Notes: generated by a model not told the origin, from the sequence alone. DNA of 64,000 nt from Levilactobacillus cerevisiae (GCF_003946245.1 NZ_RHNN01000006.1:1-64000), one strand, 5' to 3'; shown: positions 18,231 to 26,788, counted from the stretch's first letter. Made by a program: numbers and translations.

Positions 18231-18758
18231 TCAGTCGTTGTCAGCAATTTTTTGAGAGAGTTGCTGGCAAACGTCGTCGAGATCGATGTGCATCCGAGCA
18301 GCGCGTTGCGTCAGCAGGTCCTGATAAGGCCGAATGCTGGCAAGTAGTTGTTGGGGATGCTGAAGAAAACGCAGATTGATCTCTTGTTCCAGTGACTGCA
18401 GTAAGTCACCATTTTCAATGGCTAGAAAGACTTCCTCAGGCATGTCTAACAGTAAAGCGGTTGTGGGGACGGAAAGGTCTAAATACTGGCGGGCGGCCTT
18501 GATGGCAGCAGGAGACAGAAAGTTGTATTGCTGTCGGTAGAGTTGGTAATCGGCGTCTAAGTTATAGTCAGGATTGGTGATGGGCTCAATGTAGGTGGTT
18601 GGGTCGGCCAAATCCTTACCCGCAGGAACCCAGTAGCGGTGGGTGTTCTCCAACGCGTCAAGGCTACCGATTGTGACGGTTTCCCGTAATTCGATGATGG
18701 TGAAATCAAAACTCTGTTCATCAAATGAATAGGTTGTGTGACCAATAATTTTGGGCAT
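18231..18758 (-). CDS. MqsA/YgiT-like helix-turn-helix antitoxin
   Basis: A 175-residue protein. The C-terminal half (about 100-155, ITAARQ-like KAARQYLDLSVPTTALLLDM and IENG) resembles the Xre-type DNA-binding domain of MqsA/YgiT antitoxins. The N-terminal half lacks the zinc-binding cysteines of E. coli MqsA and carries a distinct NTHRYWVPAG block shared with its neighbour. GGAGGT at correct spacing selects the ATG at 18758. It follows the toxin gene after 16 bases, giving a toxin-first order as in mqsRA. It presumably neutralises the toxin and represses the operon. Confidence 0.6.
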   Translation of the reverse strand: MPKIIGHTTYSFDEQSFDFTIIELRETVTIGSLDALENTHRYWVPAGKDLADPTTYIEPITNPDYNLDADYQLYRQQYNFLSPAAIKAARQYLDLSVPTTALLLDMPEEVFLAIENGDLLQSLEQEINLRFLQHPQQLLASIRPYQDLLTQRAARMHIDLDDVCQQLSQKIADND

Positions 18759-18774
18759 ATCGTTGACCTCCAAA

Positions 18775-19122
18775 TTAATGCCAAGTCCAGGTGAGGTTCA
18801 AAGCTTTTTCGCGGGGATGAACCGATTCTAAGCGACTATTTGTGGCTGATAAATCAAATTTTACGTACATGTTGACTTCTAAAATAGTCTCAATAAACTC
18901 ATAAACCCAAAAGTTTGGGAGCCAGTGATGGGGCGAGGGTCCCCGATAATAATGGCTAGTGGCCAGTTGCTGGATGGCAAATTTAAGCGCTGAGTCTGCA
19001 CGAAGATGCTGTGACCGTAAGTAATCAGTGGATTTTTTGTGCAGGTAAATCGTTATTCGATTTTGCGAGTAGTCTTGTTGCAGCCGGTGAATGGTTAATT
19101 GGATTTTCTGCTCACGATTCAT
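18775..19122 (-). CDS. MqsR-like mRNA interferase toxin
   Basis: A 115-residue basic protein. Residues about 58-95 (SHYYRGPSPHHWLPNFWVYE, then MYVKFDL and SVHPRE) match the YYRGP...WVF...YIKL...SFH pattern of Gram-positive MqsR-family toxins. Such toxins cleave mRNA in the absence of antitoxin. GAGGTAA precedes the ATG. The gene leads a three-gene minus-strand cluster with an intact and a frameshifted antitoxin-like gene. The family call rests on motif recognition only; another RelE-fold toxin is the alternative. Confidence 0.6.
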   Translation of the reverse strand: MNREQKIQLTIHRLQQDYSQNRITIYLHKKSTDYLRSQHLRADSALKFAIQQLATSHYYRGPSPHHWLPNFWVYEFIETILEVNMYVKFDLSATNSRLESVHPREKALNLTWTWH

Positions 19123-19284
19123 GGTGGTTACCTCAGATCTTCGTCAAATTTAGGTTCTAAAGTTAACTCCGTAAATGAGAGCAGAATATTTTTATTTATT
19201 TTTCAATAAACGCCAAACGAGGTCAAACACTGTACACGAACCTTACCATGCCACCCCCACAATAGCAACGAAACGCCACAACAA

Positions 19285-19320
19285 AAGCGACTAACCCCCA
19301 ATCGGATTAGCCGCTTAACT
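19285..19320 (-). terminator. terminator of the NlpC/P60 gene
   Basis: AAGCGACTAA and TTAGCCGCTT pair with one G-T pair. On the minus strand the stem is followed by TTTTG. Confidence 0.75.
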
Positions 19321-19341
19321 GTTGTGCTTAAAGTTTAATTT

Positions 19342-20379
19342 TTAGTGGAAAACCCGAGCAATTCCGGCCACGTATGAGCGTTGACCGTCCTTGATTGGTT
19401 GCACCATGATCCGTGGTGGCCAGCTTTCGATGACCTTGCCCTTACCTAAGTAGAGCGCCACGTGCCAGATGGTGTGGGTGCCGGGTTCGTAGTAGAAGAC
19501 CAGGTCGCCACGCTTCTTTTGACTGTAGGCCACGTGCTGGAACTTCTTGCTAGCCCAGAGGTTGCGGGAGTTCCATTCGTTACCAGGGTAAGCGTGATGA
19601 ATCGAGCTGATTGGTGCTGGGTTAATCCCACCAGCGTAAAGGGCTTGCATCACCAGACCGGAGCAATCCGTTCCGTAAATGGGTTTGGATGAGGAGCCGA
19701 CTAAGTACGGGTTACCCTTGTACTTGTAAGCTTGCTTAATCATGGCCTCGATGTGTGCCGTCCGGCCATTCCAGGCGTGCGCACCCAGTGGCGCCACGTA
19801 AGAATCGATGCTGGTCCAGCTAGACTTGGAGAAGCCCAACTTGACCCAGGTCTTCTCGTTGACGTTCCCGGTGACCTTCAAGTGGTGTGACCGTTGGAAA
19901 CTCTTCACCGCGTAGTAAGTCGCAGAATTATATTTGTTATAACCGTTGGCCGTGCCTAAACGCCGCATGATCTTCCAGGTCTTGATGCCTTCGTAACCGC
20001 GCTTGACGGTGTAGCCAACCTTGCCATAAGCCTTGATCTGCTTGTAGTTGACCTGGTAATACTTCTTAGGGTTTTGGTAGCCCTTGGTCTTGGCAACGAA
20101 CGCCTTGTTAGCGGTGACGTATTTGCCAGTGTTGGTCTTTAAAACGGGCGCGTGGCCCTTGACCGTCACGACTTTAGAAATCTTAGCGTAGTGGCCCTTT
20201 TGAACCGTGGCCGCGTGCTTGGTCTTGGCCGCATCCTTGTAATAGGCGACGGTCTTCTTGACCCGGATGATGCCGGGGTTCGTGGTGTAGTAGCTAGTCT
20301 TGGCCTGCGCGGTGGCTGTGGTACCAACGCTGGCAAGGCCGGCAACAATAAGTAATGTGGATAGCCAATGCTGTTTCAA
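19342..20379 (-). CDS. secreted NlpC/P60 peptidoglycan endopeptidase with PG-binding domain
   Basis: A 345-residue secreted cell-wall hydrolase. A signal peptide ends near ATAQAKT. A SLAP/SH3-like wall-associating region follows (about 30-125). A peptidoglycan-binding-1 repeat comes next (about 130-187: MRRLGTANGYNKYNSATYYA, GNVNEKTW). The C-terminal NlpC/P60 domain has the catalytic cysteine in YGTDCSGLVMQA and the histidine in IWHVALYLG. It likely cuts stem peptides between gamma-D-Glu and the diamino acid. Translation starts at TTG with AAAGGAG upstream. The next gene upstream on this strand also encodes a secreted cysteine-peptidase fold, suggesting a surface-remodelling pair. Confidence 0.85.
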   Translation of the reverse strand: MKQHWLSTLLIVAGLASVGTTATAQAKTSYYTTNPGIIRVKKTVAYYKDAAKTKHAATVQKGHYAKISKVVTVKGHAPVLKTNTGKYVTANKAFVAKTKGYQNPKKYYQVNYKQIKAYGKVGYTVKRGYEGIKTWKIMRRLGTANGYNKYNSATYYAVKSFQRSHHLKVTGNVNEKTWVKLGFSKSSWTSIDSYVAPLGAHAWNGRTAHIEAMIKQAYKYKGNPYLVGSSSKPIYGTDCSGLVMQALYAGGINPAPISSIHHAYPGNEWNSRNLWASKKFQHVAYSQKKRGDLVFYYEPGTHTIWHVALYLGKGKVIESWPPRIMVQPIKDGQRSYVAGIARVFH

Positions 20380-20426
20380 TGTATTTCGCTCCTTTGATCT
20401 GTGATATGAATCTATTTATTGCCAAT

Positions 20427-21446
20427 TTAATAACTCAAAGCTCGGTAGGCGTCGTGCTTACGGTGGTTATTCAAGCTAGCCAACGTCATGCTGGTCTTCT
20501 TCTTGGTCCACGGATCGTTGTAGTAGGCGCGGGTGCTGCTGTAGCCGGTGAGGGTGATGGCGTGATTGACGAAGCCATCGACACCCGCGACCCAGATGAC
20601 GACCGTGTGGCCCTGGTTGATCTGCGTCTTCATTTTGCTAAACGAAGCGCCGGTCATGTCCTTGGCCGAACCCAGGTGAGCCTTGACGGTGGACATCAGT
20701 CCCTTGGGATAGATCCACCAGCCGGAAGCGGAATAGGGACTGCCAACGAAGCCCTTGTTTGGATTAGAACTGCGCGGCATTTCCTTGGCCAACGACATCT
20801 TGGTAACCTTGGCGCCGGCGTACTGCAGCATCATCGTGGTTGCCGTGATCTCGCACCCAGTTGGTAATTCAGGGCGTTGCGCAATCAGTGGCACGTTTAG
20901 CCACCGGTAAGATTTGACGGTCCCGTTGCGGTGAATCCAGCCGGTCTGGTGATTGCTGGTAAATTTCAGCCACGTGCCGTCCGCCATAACTTCCTCGCGG
21001 GTCACGTGCACCTTCTTGTTGGCGTAGACCCGACCGATCGCAATGGCGGTCATGTTCTTAGCCGAAGACTTGGCGCCGCCAGTTTTGTAGACCTTGTAAT
21101 TGTGCTTCTGGTTGGTACCAATCTTGGTGTAGTAGTTGACGGTCTGCTTGCTGGTTACTTTGCGGTAAACCGGTTTTGGCTTTGGCTTAGGTTTGGGCTT
21201 TGACTCTGAACTGGCCGATGAAGAAGACGATGAGGTCGACTCCGACGATTCGGAAGATGATACTGATGAGGATTCCGCGTTGGTTGTGGTCGAGTTGGAC
21301 TCGCTGGTCGCCGTCTTGGCGGTTTTGGTGGTCTTGGTTGACGTAGCCGTCGACGTGGCCGTTGCCGCATAAGCCGGGCCGCTGGTAGCCGTCCCCAAGA
21401 AGAGCCCGAGGCCGAGCACGGCGAGACTCCCGATGAAACGTTTCAT
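20427..21446 (-). CDS. secreted C39-like cysteine peptidase with Ser-rich and Pro-Lys linker
   Basis: A 339-residue exported protein. A signal peptide ends near PAYAA. A long Thr/Ser-rich stretch (about 30-80) and a (Pro-Lys) repeat follow, probably spanning the wall. An SH3-like segment lies at about 95-170. The C-terminal Peptidase_C39_2-type domain has its catalytic cysteine in LPTGCEITATTMML and histidine in GFVNHAITLTGY. The ATG at 21446 with AGGGGA is preferred to a frame opening 11 codons earlier. These proteins are often bacterial surface proteins of unknown substrate; no bacteriocin leader or ABC domain is present. Confidence 0.78.
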   Translation of the reverse strand: MKRFIGSLAVLGLGLFLGTATSGPAYAATATSTATSTKTTKTAKTATSESNSTTTNAESSSVSSSESSESTSSSSSSASSESKPKPKPKPKPVYRKVTSKQTVNYYTKIGTNQKHNYKVYKTGGAKSSAKNMTAIAIGRVYANKKVHVTREEVMADGTWLKFTSNHQTGWIHRNGTVKSYRWLNVPLIAQRPELPTGCEITATTMMLQYAGAKVTKMSLAKEMPRSSNPNKGFVGSPYSASGWWIYPKGLMSTVKAHLGSAKDMTGASFSKMKTQINQGHTVVIWVAGVDGFVNHAITLTGYSSTRAYYNDPWTKKKTSMTLASLNNHRKHDAYRALSY

Positions 21447-21771
21447 GTAAAATTTCCCCTTTATATGTATTGAAATCATTTAGGTAGCGGATAGTCCGCC
21501 AAAATAATGGTTTTGACGTGTCTTATTGTACCGCTATTTCACAGTTGGAACAATGGCAAAAGTTGAGATAAACGCTGCTATTACGGCGTTTGTCAGGATG
21601 AGCTGCGTGTGTTCTTCACAAAGAAAAGCCGTTGTGCAAGGTGGTTAGCCTAAATGCAGGCGGTCACCGATTGTCGGCTGGGAAGGGAAGAGGAGCGGAA
21701 GTGCTCAGCTTTTGCAGATTCGGGACAGCACGTCATCCGGTTGGAGTGGGAAGTGGCTAAAATTATTTTTA

Positions 21772-21785
21772 GGTTAACGTTTACC
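21772..21785. promoter_or_regulatory. LacI-type operator O1 of the sugar operon
   Basis: GGTTAACGTTTACC is a near-palindrome centred on CG. It lies 102 bases upstream (centre to centre) of a second, very similar site inside the promoter, consistent with DNA looping. Confidence 0.6.
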
Positions 21786-21860
21786 TAAATGAAAACTTGC
21801 GGCCCAACGATTCGAGTGATTCACGGCGCTTGCTAGTAACCGGGGTCGCTGAATGTACGC

Positions 21861-21889
21861 TTGACACAAATTGGGAAAACGTTTACCAT
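21861..21889 (+). promoter_or_regulatory. promoter of the sugar operon with LacI-type operator O2
   Basis: Consensus TTGACA and TACCAT are separated by 17 bases. GGAAAACGTTTACC (21874-21887) fills the spacer and overlaps the -10 box, so bound repressor would block RNA polymerase. The nearby LacI-family gene at 27110 is the obvious candidate regulator. Confidence 0.75.
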
Positions 21890-21944
21890 AGCTTTTGAAA
21901 TCACCAACAAGCATTTCCCAAAAAGGATGATGGAGGGTCTTAAG

Positions 21945-22199
21945 ATGGCAGACAGAACCGTAATCGATCCCGCAACGTTTGCGCGGGGCTTCGCCAGTGC
22001 GGCAACGCAGGCGGGCATTGACACGAATAAGATTACCCCGGCAGCGAAGACGTACCTACTGAGTTATCTCACGGCGTTTTACCTGGCCAACGACTTTAAT
22101 CAGGCCGAGGCCCAGAACCTAGCCACGCCGGCAGTTAAATTTCAAGATATGAGTTTTGAACAGTTACTCGAGCGCGTCAGTCAGCTCAACAAATACTAG
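21945..22199 (+). CDS. small conserved-looking protein, first gene of the sugar operon
   Basis: An 84-residue soluble protein beginning MADRTVIDPATFARGFASAA. It is probably mostly helical, with a Phe/Leu-rich C terminus ending LLERVSQLNKY. It has no signal peptide, cysteine motif or catalytic signature. The ATG at 21945 has GGAGGGT at ideal distance; the longer open frame from 21861 starts inside the promoter and can be dismissed. Thirteen bases separate it from the isomerase gene, so it is part of the operon. A role as an accessory subunit is only a guess. Confidence 0.6.
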   Translation: MADRTVIDPATFARGFASAATQAGIDTNKITPAAKTYLLSYLTAFYLANDFNQAEAQNLATPAVKFQDMSFEQLLERVSQLNKY

Positions 22200-22211
22200 G
22201 AGGCACACAGC

Positions 22212-22961
22212 ATGACAGTTATTTTGAACACGTGGGTTTTTGAAGCGTTGGTCCAGCAGGGTACCTCGCAGGTCGCGTTGACTCGGCACTCCGCCGACCT
22301 GGGTGCGGACGGGATTGAGGTCCGCCGCGAGTACTTCACGGATACCCCCCAAGAAACGGCGGCCATTGGCAAATTAGCGCGCCAATTGGGCTTGATCGTC
22401 AATTACAGCGTGCCTGACGAGGTGTTTACCCCGGCTGGTGCCCTGAACCCCTTGCTGCCAACCTACTTCGCCGAAGGCCAGGCCATGGGTATCGCCAAAA
22501 TTAAATTCAACACGGGCCACTTCGACCGCTTCACCGGCGACCTTGCCAGTGAATTGGCCAAGCTGCCCCTTGATCAAATTGAAATGAACGTTGAGAACGA
22601 CCAGACGCCGGTCTCCGGCACCATCCCAGCCATTCAAAGATTCCTCGCCGCCGCTCATCAGGCCACATCAGCCAAGATCGGCTACGTGTACGACCTGGGC
22701 AACTGGGCGTTCACGCACGGGGATGCGACCGCGGCAGCCCAAGCCTTAGCCGCCGACACCCACTACATTCATTTGAAAAATACCAGCGACGACCACGGGA
22801 CCTTGGCCACGACGGCCGACCTGGATACGGGCATTTACGATTGGCGGGCGCTGCTGAAATTACTGCCAGCCGCCGTGCCGTTTGCCTTGGAATACCCAAT
22901 GGCGACCGACGCTGAGATTACCCAGCAACTGCAGCTGCTCCGCGCGGAAGTGGGTGATTAA
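22212..22961 (+). CDS. sugar-phosphate isomerase/epimerase-like TIM-barrel protein
   Basis: A 249-residue protein of the AP-endonuclease-2/xylose-isomerase-like TIM-barrel superfamily, which includes hydroxypyruvate isomerases and ketose 3-epimerases such as UlaE. Metal-site blocks are visible as the Glu in IEMNVENDQ, YVYDLGNW and HYIHLKNT, with a final glutamate in FALEYP. Membership of an operon with a sugar kinase and hexulose-phosphate enzymes points to isomerisation or epimerisation of an imported sugar or sugar acid. GGAGG precedes the ATG. The substrate cannot be assigned. Confidence 0.75.
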   Translation: MTVILNTWVFEALVQQGTSQVALTRHSADLGADGIEVRREYFTDTPQETAAIGKLARQLGLIVNYSVPDEVFTPAGALNPLLPTYFAEGQAMGIAKIKFNTGHFDRFTGDLASELAKLPLDQIEMNVENDQTPVSGTIPAIQRFLAAAHQATSAKIGYVYDLGNWAFTHGDATAAAQALAADTHYIHLKNTSDDHGTLATTADLDTGIYDWRALLKLLPAAVPFALEYPMATDAEITQQLQLLRAEVGD

Positions 22962-22962
22962 C

Positions 22963-24252
22963 ATGGCGTCAACGATTAGTGCCGTCCTGTTACTGCTGAC
23001 GTTTGGCGGCTTCATTTACTACATCGTTAAGGGTGGCAACCTGATGATTGGCTTCTTCGTGATGGCGATTCTCTGGGCCGTGATTGGGCAAATTCCAGCG
23101 GACCAGGTCATCCAGAAGGTCTTCGCCGAACCCGCCCTAAACTACGGACCGACCATCATCTACATTGTCTTTGGCTCCTGGTTTGGCCGGGTGCTGGTAG
23201 ATAGCGGCATTGCGCCCGCCATTTCCGAAGCGACCAATCAAGTCGGCAAGAAACGTCCTTTGTTGGCCGTCTTCCTGGTCATCATTGTCACCGCTTTCAT
23301 CTTCGTCAGCGCGTATGGCGTGGGCTCTGTGATTGCCATTGGGGTCATTCTTCTGCCAATCATGCTCTCGGTGGGATTGCCCCGCGACATTGCGCTCTCG
23401 GCATTTTCCATGGCGATTGGGGCGCCAATGTACCTGAACGTAGTGCTCTACAACCAGATCAAGGCGTTCTTCCCTAAAGCCGAATACGGCGGCACCTATC
23501 TGATTTTCGGGGTGTGCGCGACGCTGGTTCAGTTGGCGGCGGTCATGCTCTTTATCTTCTGGAACCGCAAAAAGATCGACCCCACCAAGGCCGATGAAAA
23601 TTTGAAAATCATTGGCGCCGAAACGCAACAGGTTGCCGACGTCAAGGTACCGAAGTTGGCGTTCGTCGTGCCCATCGTCCCAGTGTTGATGAACATGCTC
23701 TTCAAGTGGGATGCCATTCCAGCGCTGACGCTAGCGACCTTGCTGGCCATGCTGTTGACCGGTAAGTTCAAGGGCTATCAGAAGTTCGTCACCTTCCTGA
23801 ACAGCACCATCAAGCAAGCCATCGGCGATATTGCCGGGCTGATCATGTTCTTGATGGCCTTGATCATGTTCAGTGGCGCCGCTTCCATGGATGCCGTACG
23901 GTTCCGGCCGTTATTTGAAGCCGTCTTGCCCCACAACATGCTGATCCTGGCCTTGGCTTTTGGGGTGTTGGCGCCGTTGGCCTTGTTCCGCGGGCCGTTT
24001 CACGTGTGGGGCGCCGGGGCCGCCACTGCCGCCGTTCTCTCCGGCATCGGCTTGTTCCCAGACGCGTTTCTCCTGCCGTTACTGTACGTGCCCACGCTCC
24101 TGGCCGTTTCGACCGACATTACCCAGTCCTGGAACGTGTGGGGACTGGACTACATGAAGGTCCAGACCCGCGATTTCTTAAAACACGGCGTGCCCATCAT
24201 GTGGGTCGTTTCCATTATTAATGAATTATTGGTTTATGTCTTCTTCGGTTAA
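22963..24252 (+). CDS. ion-transporter-superfamily permease, GntP/citrate-like
   Basis: A 429-residue inner-membrane carrier with about twelve hydrophobic segments, starting immediately after the isomerase stop. A conserved-looking re-entrant region SAYGVGSVIAIGVILLPIML lies near residue 115, and the C-terminal half ends with PLALFRGPFHVWGAGAATAA and STDITQSWN. The layout fits proton-coupled organic-acid carriers, suggesting that the operon's substrate is an acidic sugar. The longer frame beginning at 22882 lies inside the previous gene. Exact family placement is uncertain. Confidence 0.7.
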   Translation: MASTISAVLLLLTFGGFIYYIVKGGNLMIGFFVMAILWAVIGQIPADQVIQKVFAEPALNYGPTIIYIVFGSWFGRVLVDSGIAPAISEATNQVGKKRPLLAVFLVIIVTAFIFVSAYGVGSVIAIGVILLPIMLSVGLPRDIALSAFSMAIGAPMYLNVVLYNQIKAFFPKAEYGGTYLIFGVCATLVQLAAVMLFIFWNRKKIDPTKADENLKIIGAETQQVADVKVPKLAFVVPIVPVLMNMLFKWDAIPALTLATLLAMLLTGKFKGYQKFVTFLNSTIKQAIGDIAGLIMFLMALIMFSGAASMDAVRFRPLFEAVLPHNMLILALAFGVLAPLALFRGPFHVWGAGAATAAVLSGIGLFPDAFLLPLLYVPTLLAVSTDITQSWNVWGLDYMKVQTRDFLKHGVPIMWVVSIINELLVYVFFG

Positions 24253-24277
24253 AAATATAGAAAAGAGGAACACAACA

Positions 24278-25240
24278 ATGAGTGAAATAGTTACGATTGG
24301 CGAACCGATTGTCACGTTTGCCTCCAAGGAACCCGACGTCTCCCTCCGCGATGCCCTGGAATTTCATAAAATTCTGGGTGGTGCCGAACTCAACGTGGCG
24401 ATTGGCGCCCAACGCTTGGGTCATTCGGTGGATTACATTTCCCAAGTGGGGGAGGAACCCCTGGGCGATTACGTCATCAAGACCATCAAGGCCCATCAGG
24501 TGGGCACGCACTACATTAGTCGCGACGACCAGAACTGGACGGCCTTTCAGCTGAAGGACCGCGTGACCAAAGGCAACCCGACGACGCACAACTACCGCCG
24601 CGGGTCGGCGGCCGCCCACCTCACCCCGGCAATCGTGGATCAGATTGACCTGACAGGCGTGAAGGCGGCCCACATGTCCGGCATTTTTCCCGCCATTTCA
24701 GCGACGGCCGAGGCGGCTTTCCGAGCACTGTTGACGCGCTTGGAGACGGCAAATGTGTTGACCACCTTCGACCCGAATTTACGGCCAACCCTGTGGTCCA
24801 GCCACGAAAAAATGGTGGCCACGATCAACGACTTGGCGGGTCACGCCGACATTGTTCTGCCAGGCGTTGAGGAGGGCGAAATCCTCATGGGCTCCGCCGA
24901 TCCGGCGGCGATTGCCGACTTCTATTTGCAAGGGGCTCGCACCAAGGTCGTCATCGTGAAGGTGGGACCAGCCGGGGCGTACGTCAAACGGGATAGCGGC
25001 GAAAGCTACACGGTGACCGGCTTCAAGGTGGCCCAGGTGGCCGACACGGTTGGCGCCGGGGATGGCTTTGCGATGGGCGTCTTGACCGCCTTACTGGAAC
25101 ACAAAGCGCTACGTTCAGCCGTTATGCGGGGCAATGCCGTGGGCGCGCTGCAGGTTCAGACCTATGGCGACAACGACGGGTACCCGACGCCAGCTGAATT
25201 ACAGGCATTTTACCAACGAGAAGGAGTTGTCGAAGACTAA
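24278..25240 (+). CDS. PfkB-family sugar kinase, 2-keto-3-deoxygluconate kinase-like
   Basis: A 320-residue ribokinase-fold kinase. The N-terminal GEPIVTF and KILGGAELNVAIGAQRLG segments form the sugar-binding lid. FDPNLRPTLWS is the KdgK-like substrate block, and DTVGAGDGFAMG near residue 260 holds the anion hole and catalytic aspartate. The closest functional group by motif is 2-keto-3-deoxygluconate kinase. However, the HPS and PHI homologues downstream would not handle KDPG, so a different keto-sugar or keto-acid is likely. AAGAGG precedes the ATG at 24278. The stop overlaps the next start. Confidence 0.8.
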   Translation: MSEIVTIGEPIVTFASKEPDVSLRDALEFHKILGGAELNVAIGAQRLGHSVDYISQVGEEPLGDYVIKTIKAHQVGTHYISRDDQNWTAFQLKDRVTKGNPTTHNYRRGSAAAHLTPAIVDQIDLTGVKAAHMSGIFPAISATAEAAFRALLTRLETANVLTTFDPNLRPTLWSSHEKMVATINDLAGHADIVLPGVEEGEILMGSADPAAIADFYLQGARTKVVIVKVGPAGAYVKRDSGESYTVTGFKVAQVADTVGAGDGFAMGVLTALLEHKALRSAVMRGNAVGALQVQTYGDNDGYPTPAELQAFYQREGVVED

Positions 25241-25860
25241 TGGACTTACAAGTAGCAATCGACCGGGTCACGCTGGACAAGGCGGTCGACCTGGCACAGC
25301 AATTGGATGGGCAAGTGGACATCATTGAATTTGGCACGTCGCTGATCAAGGATTACGGCTTGGAACAGATTCACGCGCGGCTGCCAAAATTGCAGCACGC
25401 CAAGCTGTTACTGGACCTGAAAACGATTGACGAGGGCGACTACGAATTTGACAAGGGCTTTGCGGTCGGCGACATTCTGACGGTGATGGGCGCGGCGTCA
25501 CCCGACACGCTCACCAGCGTTTACGAACTGACCCAGGCGCGTGGCAAGCAGATGTTCATCGACATGATGGAAATTACGGCGGCCAAGACGGCCCAGATTG
25601 TCGACCACCCGGCTGCCATCTACGGGATTCATCACGCCAAGGATTCCCGCGCGGACTTCGATGCCGCGACGACCGTGGCGGCGTTCCACACCGATTTTCC
25701 AGCGGTCCAACACATCTCCGTGGCCGGGGGCATCGACCTGGCGATGGCACAGAAGTTGGCGACGCAGGGCATTGCCGAATCCGTGATTGTCGGCAGCGCC
25801 ATCGTGAAGACGGCCGACCCAGTTGCGGCGGCACAAAAATTTATGGAGGCAATTCACTAA
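25240..25860 (+). CDS. 3-hexulose-6-phosphate synthase-like (OMP decarboxylase suprafamily)
   Basis: A 206-residue (beta/alpha)8 protein. MDLQVAIDRV with Asp8, DIIEFGTSLI, then LLDLKTIDEGDYE (Asp59, Lys61, Asp64) and HISVAGGID reproduce the hexulose-phosphate synthase/3-keto-L-gulonate-6-phosphate decarboxylase active site. LKT.DEG is closer to HPS than to the UlaD form. HPS links ribulose 5-phosphate and formaldehyde to arabino-3-hexulose 6-phosphate and is reversible. The start overlaps the kinase stop and the stop overlaps the next start, so expression is tightly coupled. Confidence 0.8.
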   Translation: MDLQVAIDRVTLDKAVDLAQQLDGQVDIIEFGTSLIKDYGLEQIHARLPKLQHAKLLLDLKTIDEGDYEFDKGFAVGDILTVMGAASPDTLTSVYELTQARGKQMFIDMMEITAAKTAQIVDHPAAIYGIHHAKDSRADFDAATTVAAFHTDFPAVQHISVAGGIDLAMAQKLATQGIAESVIVGSAIVKTADPVAAAQKFMEAIH

Positions 25861-26402
25861 TGACATTGATTGATCAGGTTACGCAAGAGGTTACGGAAGT
25901 GATGGGGCTGATTGACGAAAGCCAATTGGACCAAGCGGAAAAATTAATTCAAAAGGATCAACGGATCTTTGTTCTGGGCGCAGGACGTTCCGGTTTGATG
26001 GCGAAGGGCTTTGCGATGCGGCTGATGCACATTGGCTACACGGTCTTCGTGATTGGCGAAACGATTACGCCGTCCATCCAGGCGGGGGATGTCCTGCTAG
26101 CCGTTTCCGGTTCGGGCAAGACGGCCAGCATTTTTGAACTGGCGACCAAGGCCGCTGAAAATGGCGTGACGGTCATTTCCGTGACCAGCCACGCGGATTC
26201 GCCCCTGGGCAAGGTGGGTCAGGCTGTGATTGTTGTGCCTGGTGCGACCAAGGCCGGGGATGGCGTGAAGTCGATTCAACTGCTGAGCACGCTGTTTGAC
26301 CAGAGTGTTCACCTGACGCTGGACGTGCTGTGCTTGAAGCTTAGTCGCCGCGACAACGTGTCCAACGCTTCTGCGGCCGCCGCGCATAGTAATATGGAGT
26401 AA
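25860..26402 (+). CDS. 6-phospho-3-hexuloisomerase-like SIS-domain protein
   Basis: A 180-residue sugar-isomerase (SIS) protein matching PHI/HxlB in length and layout. FVLGAGRSGLMAKGFAMRLM lies near residue 40, LAVSGSGKTASI near 80 and VISVTSHADSPLG near 105. A C-terminal active-site histidine could be in VHLTLD or AAAHSNME. PHI interconverts arabino-3-hexulose 6-phosphate and fructose 6-phosphate. Its coupling to the HPS homologue gives a ready route between hexulose phosphates and glycolysis. It is last in the operon, immediately followed by a subfamily A repeat. Confidence 0.8.
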   Translation: MTLIDQVTQEVTEVMGLIDESQLDQAEKLIQKDQRIFVLGAGRSGLMAKGFAMRLMHIGYTVFVIGETITPSIQAGDVLLAVSGSGKTASIFELATKAAENGVTVISVTSHADSPLGKVGQAVIVVPGATKAGDGVKSIQLLSTLFDQSVHLTLDVLCLKLSRRDNVSNASAAAAHSNME

Positions 26403-26410
26403 AAATGGTC

Positions 26411-26593
26411 ATCTGCGGCTGCTGGAGATTTCGGTTACTGTGGGGACCGCCTGCGGCCTGAGGGGCGGTCCTCCGGCTCGGTTTGAAGCCTGATAAAGAC
26501 CATCAGTCTCCAAACACGTCCCACGGCGTAGGCCGAGTAAACCGTTCAGCCAACGCCGTCGTCACAGCTACCTGCATCTCCAGCATTCTCCGG
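26411..26593 (-). repeat. dispersed structured repeat, subfamily A copy 2
   Basis: Reverse orientation. The closing arms are CTGGAGAT (26422-26429) and ATCTCCAG (26576-26583): different bases from copy 1 but again fully complementary. The reading frame seen through copies 1 and 6 is interrupted here by TGA, arguing against a conserved peptide. Confidence 0.8.
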
Positions 26594-26788
26594 CTACGAC
26601 AGTGTTTACGCCATTCGATTGGTGTCAGCAGTTGCTATGGTCACGTATCAGGCTGGGAGTTTCTCCTGACTAGCGTTGCTAGGTAGGCGTCAGCTTTAGG
26701 TGAGACTGGGAAGTTTTTCACGTAACCTATTTCGTGAACGATGAACTGGTGGTTAAGCCAAAAACGATATTGGGCAAAGCCGATTGTG

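Noticed and set aside
20427-20867. plus-strand ORF antisense to the C39-like peptidase gene
   Set aside because: It is a long shadow frame in GC-rich coding sequence with no start signal. The minus-strand product has a signal peptide and catalytic motifs.
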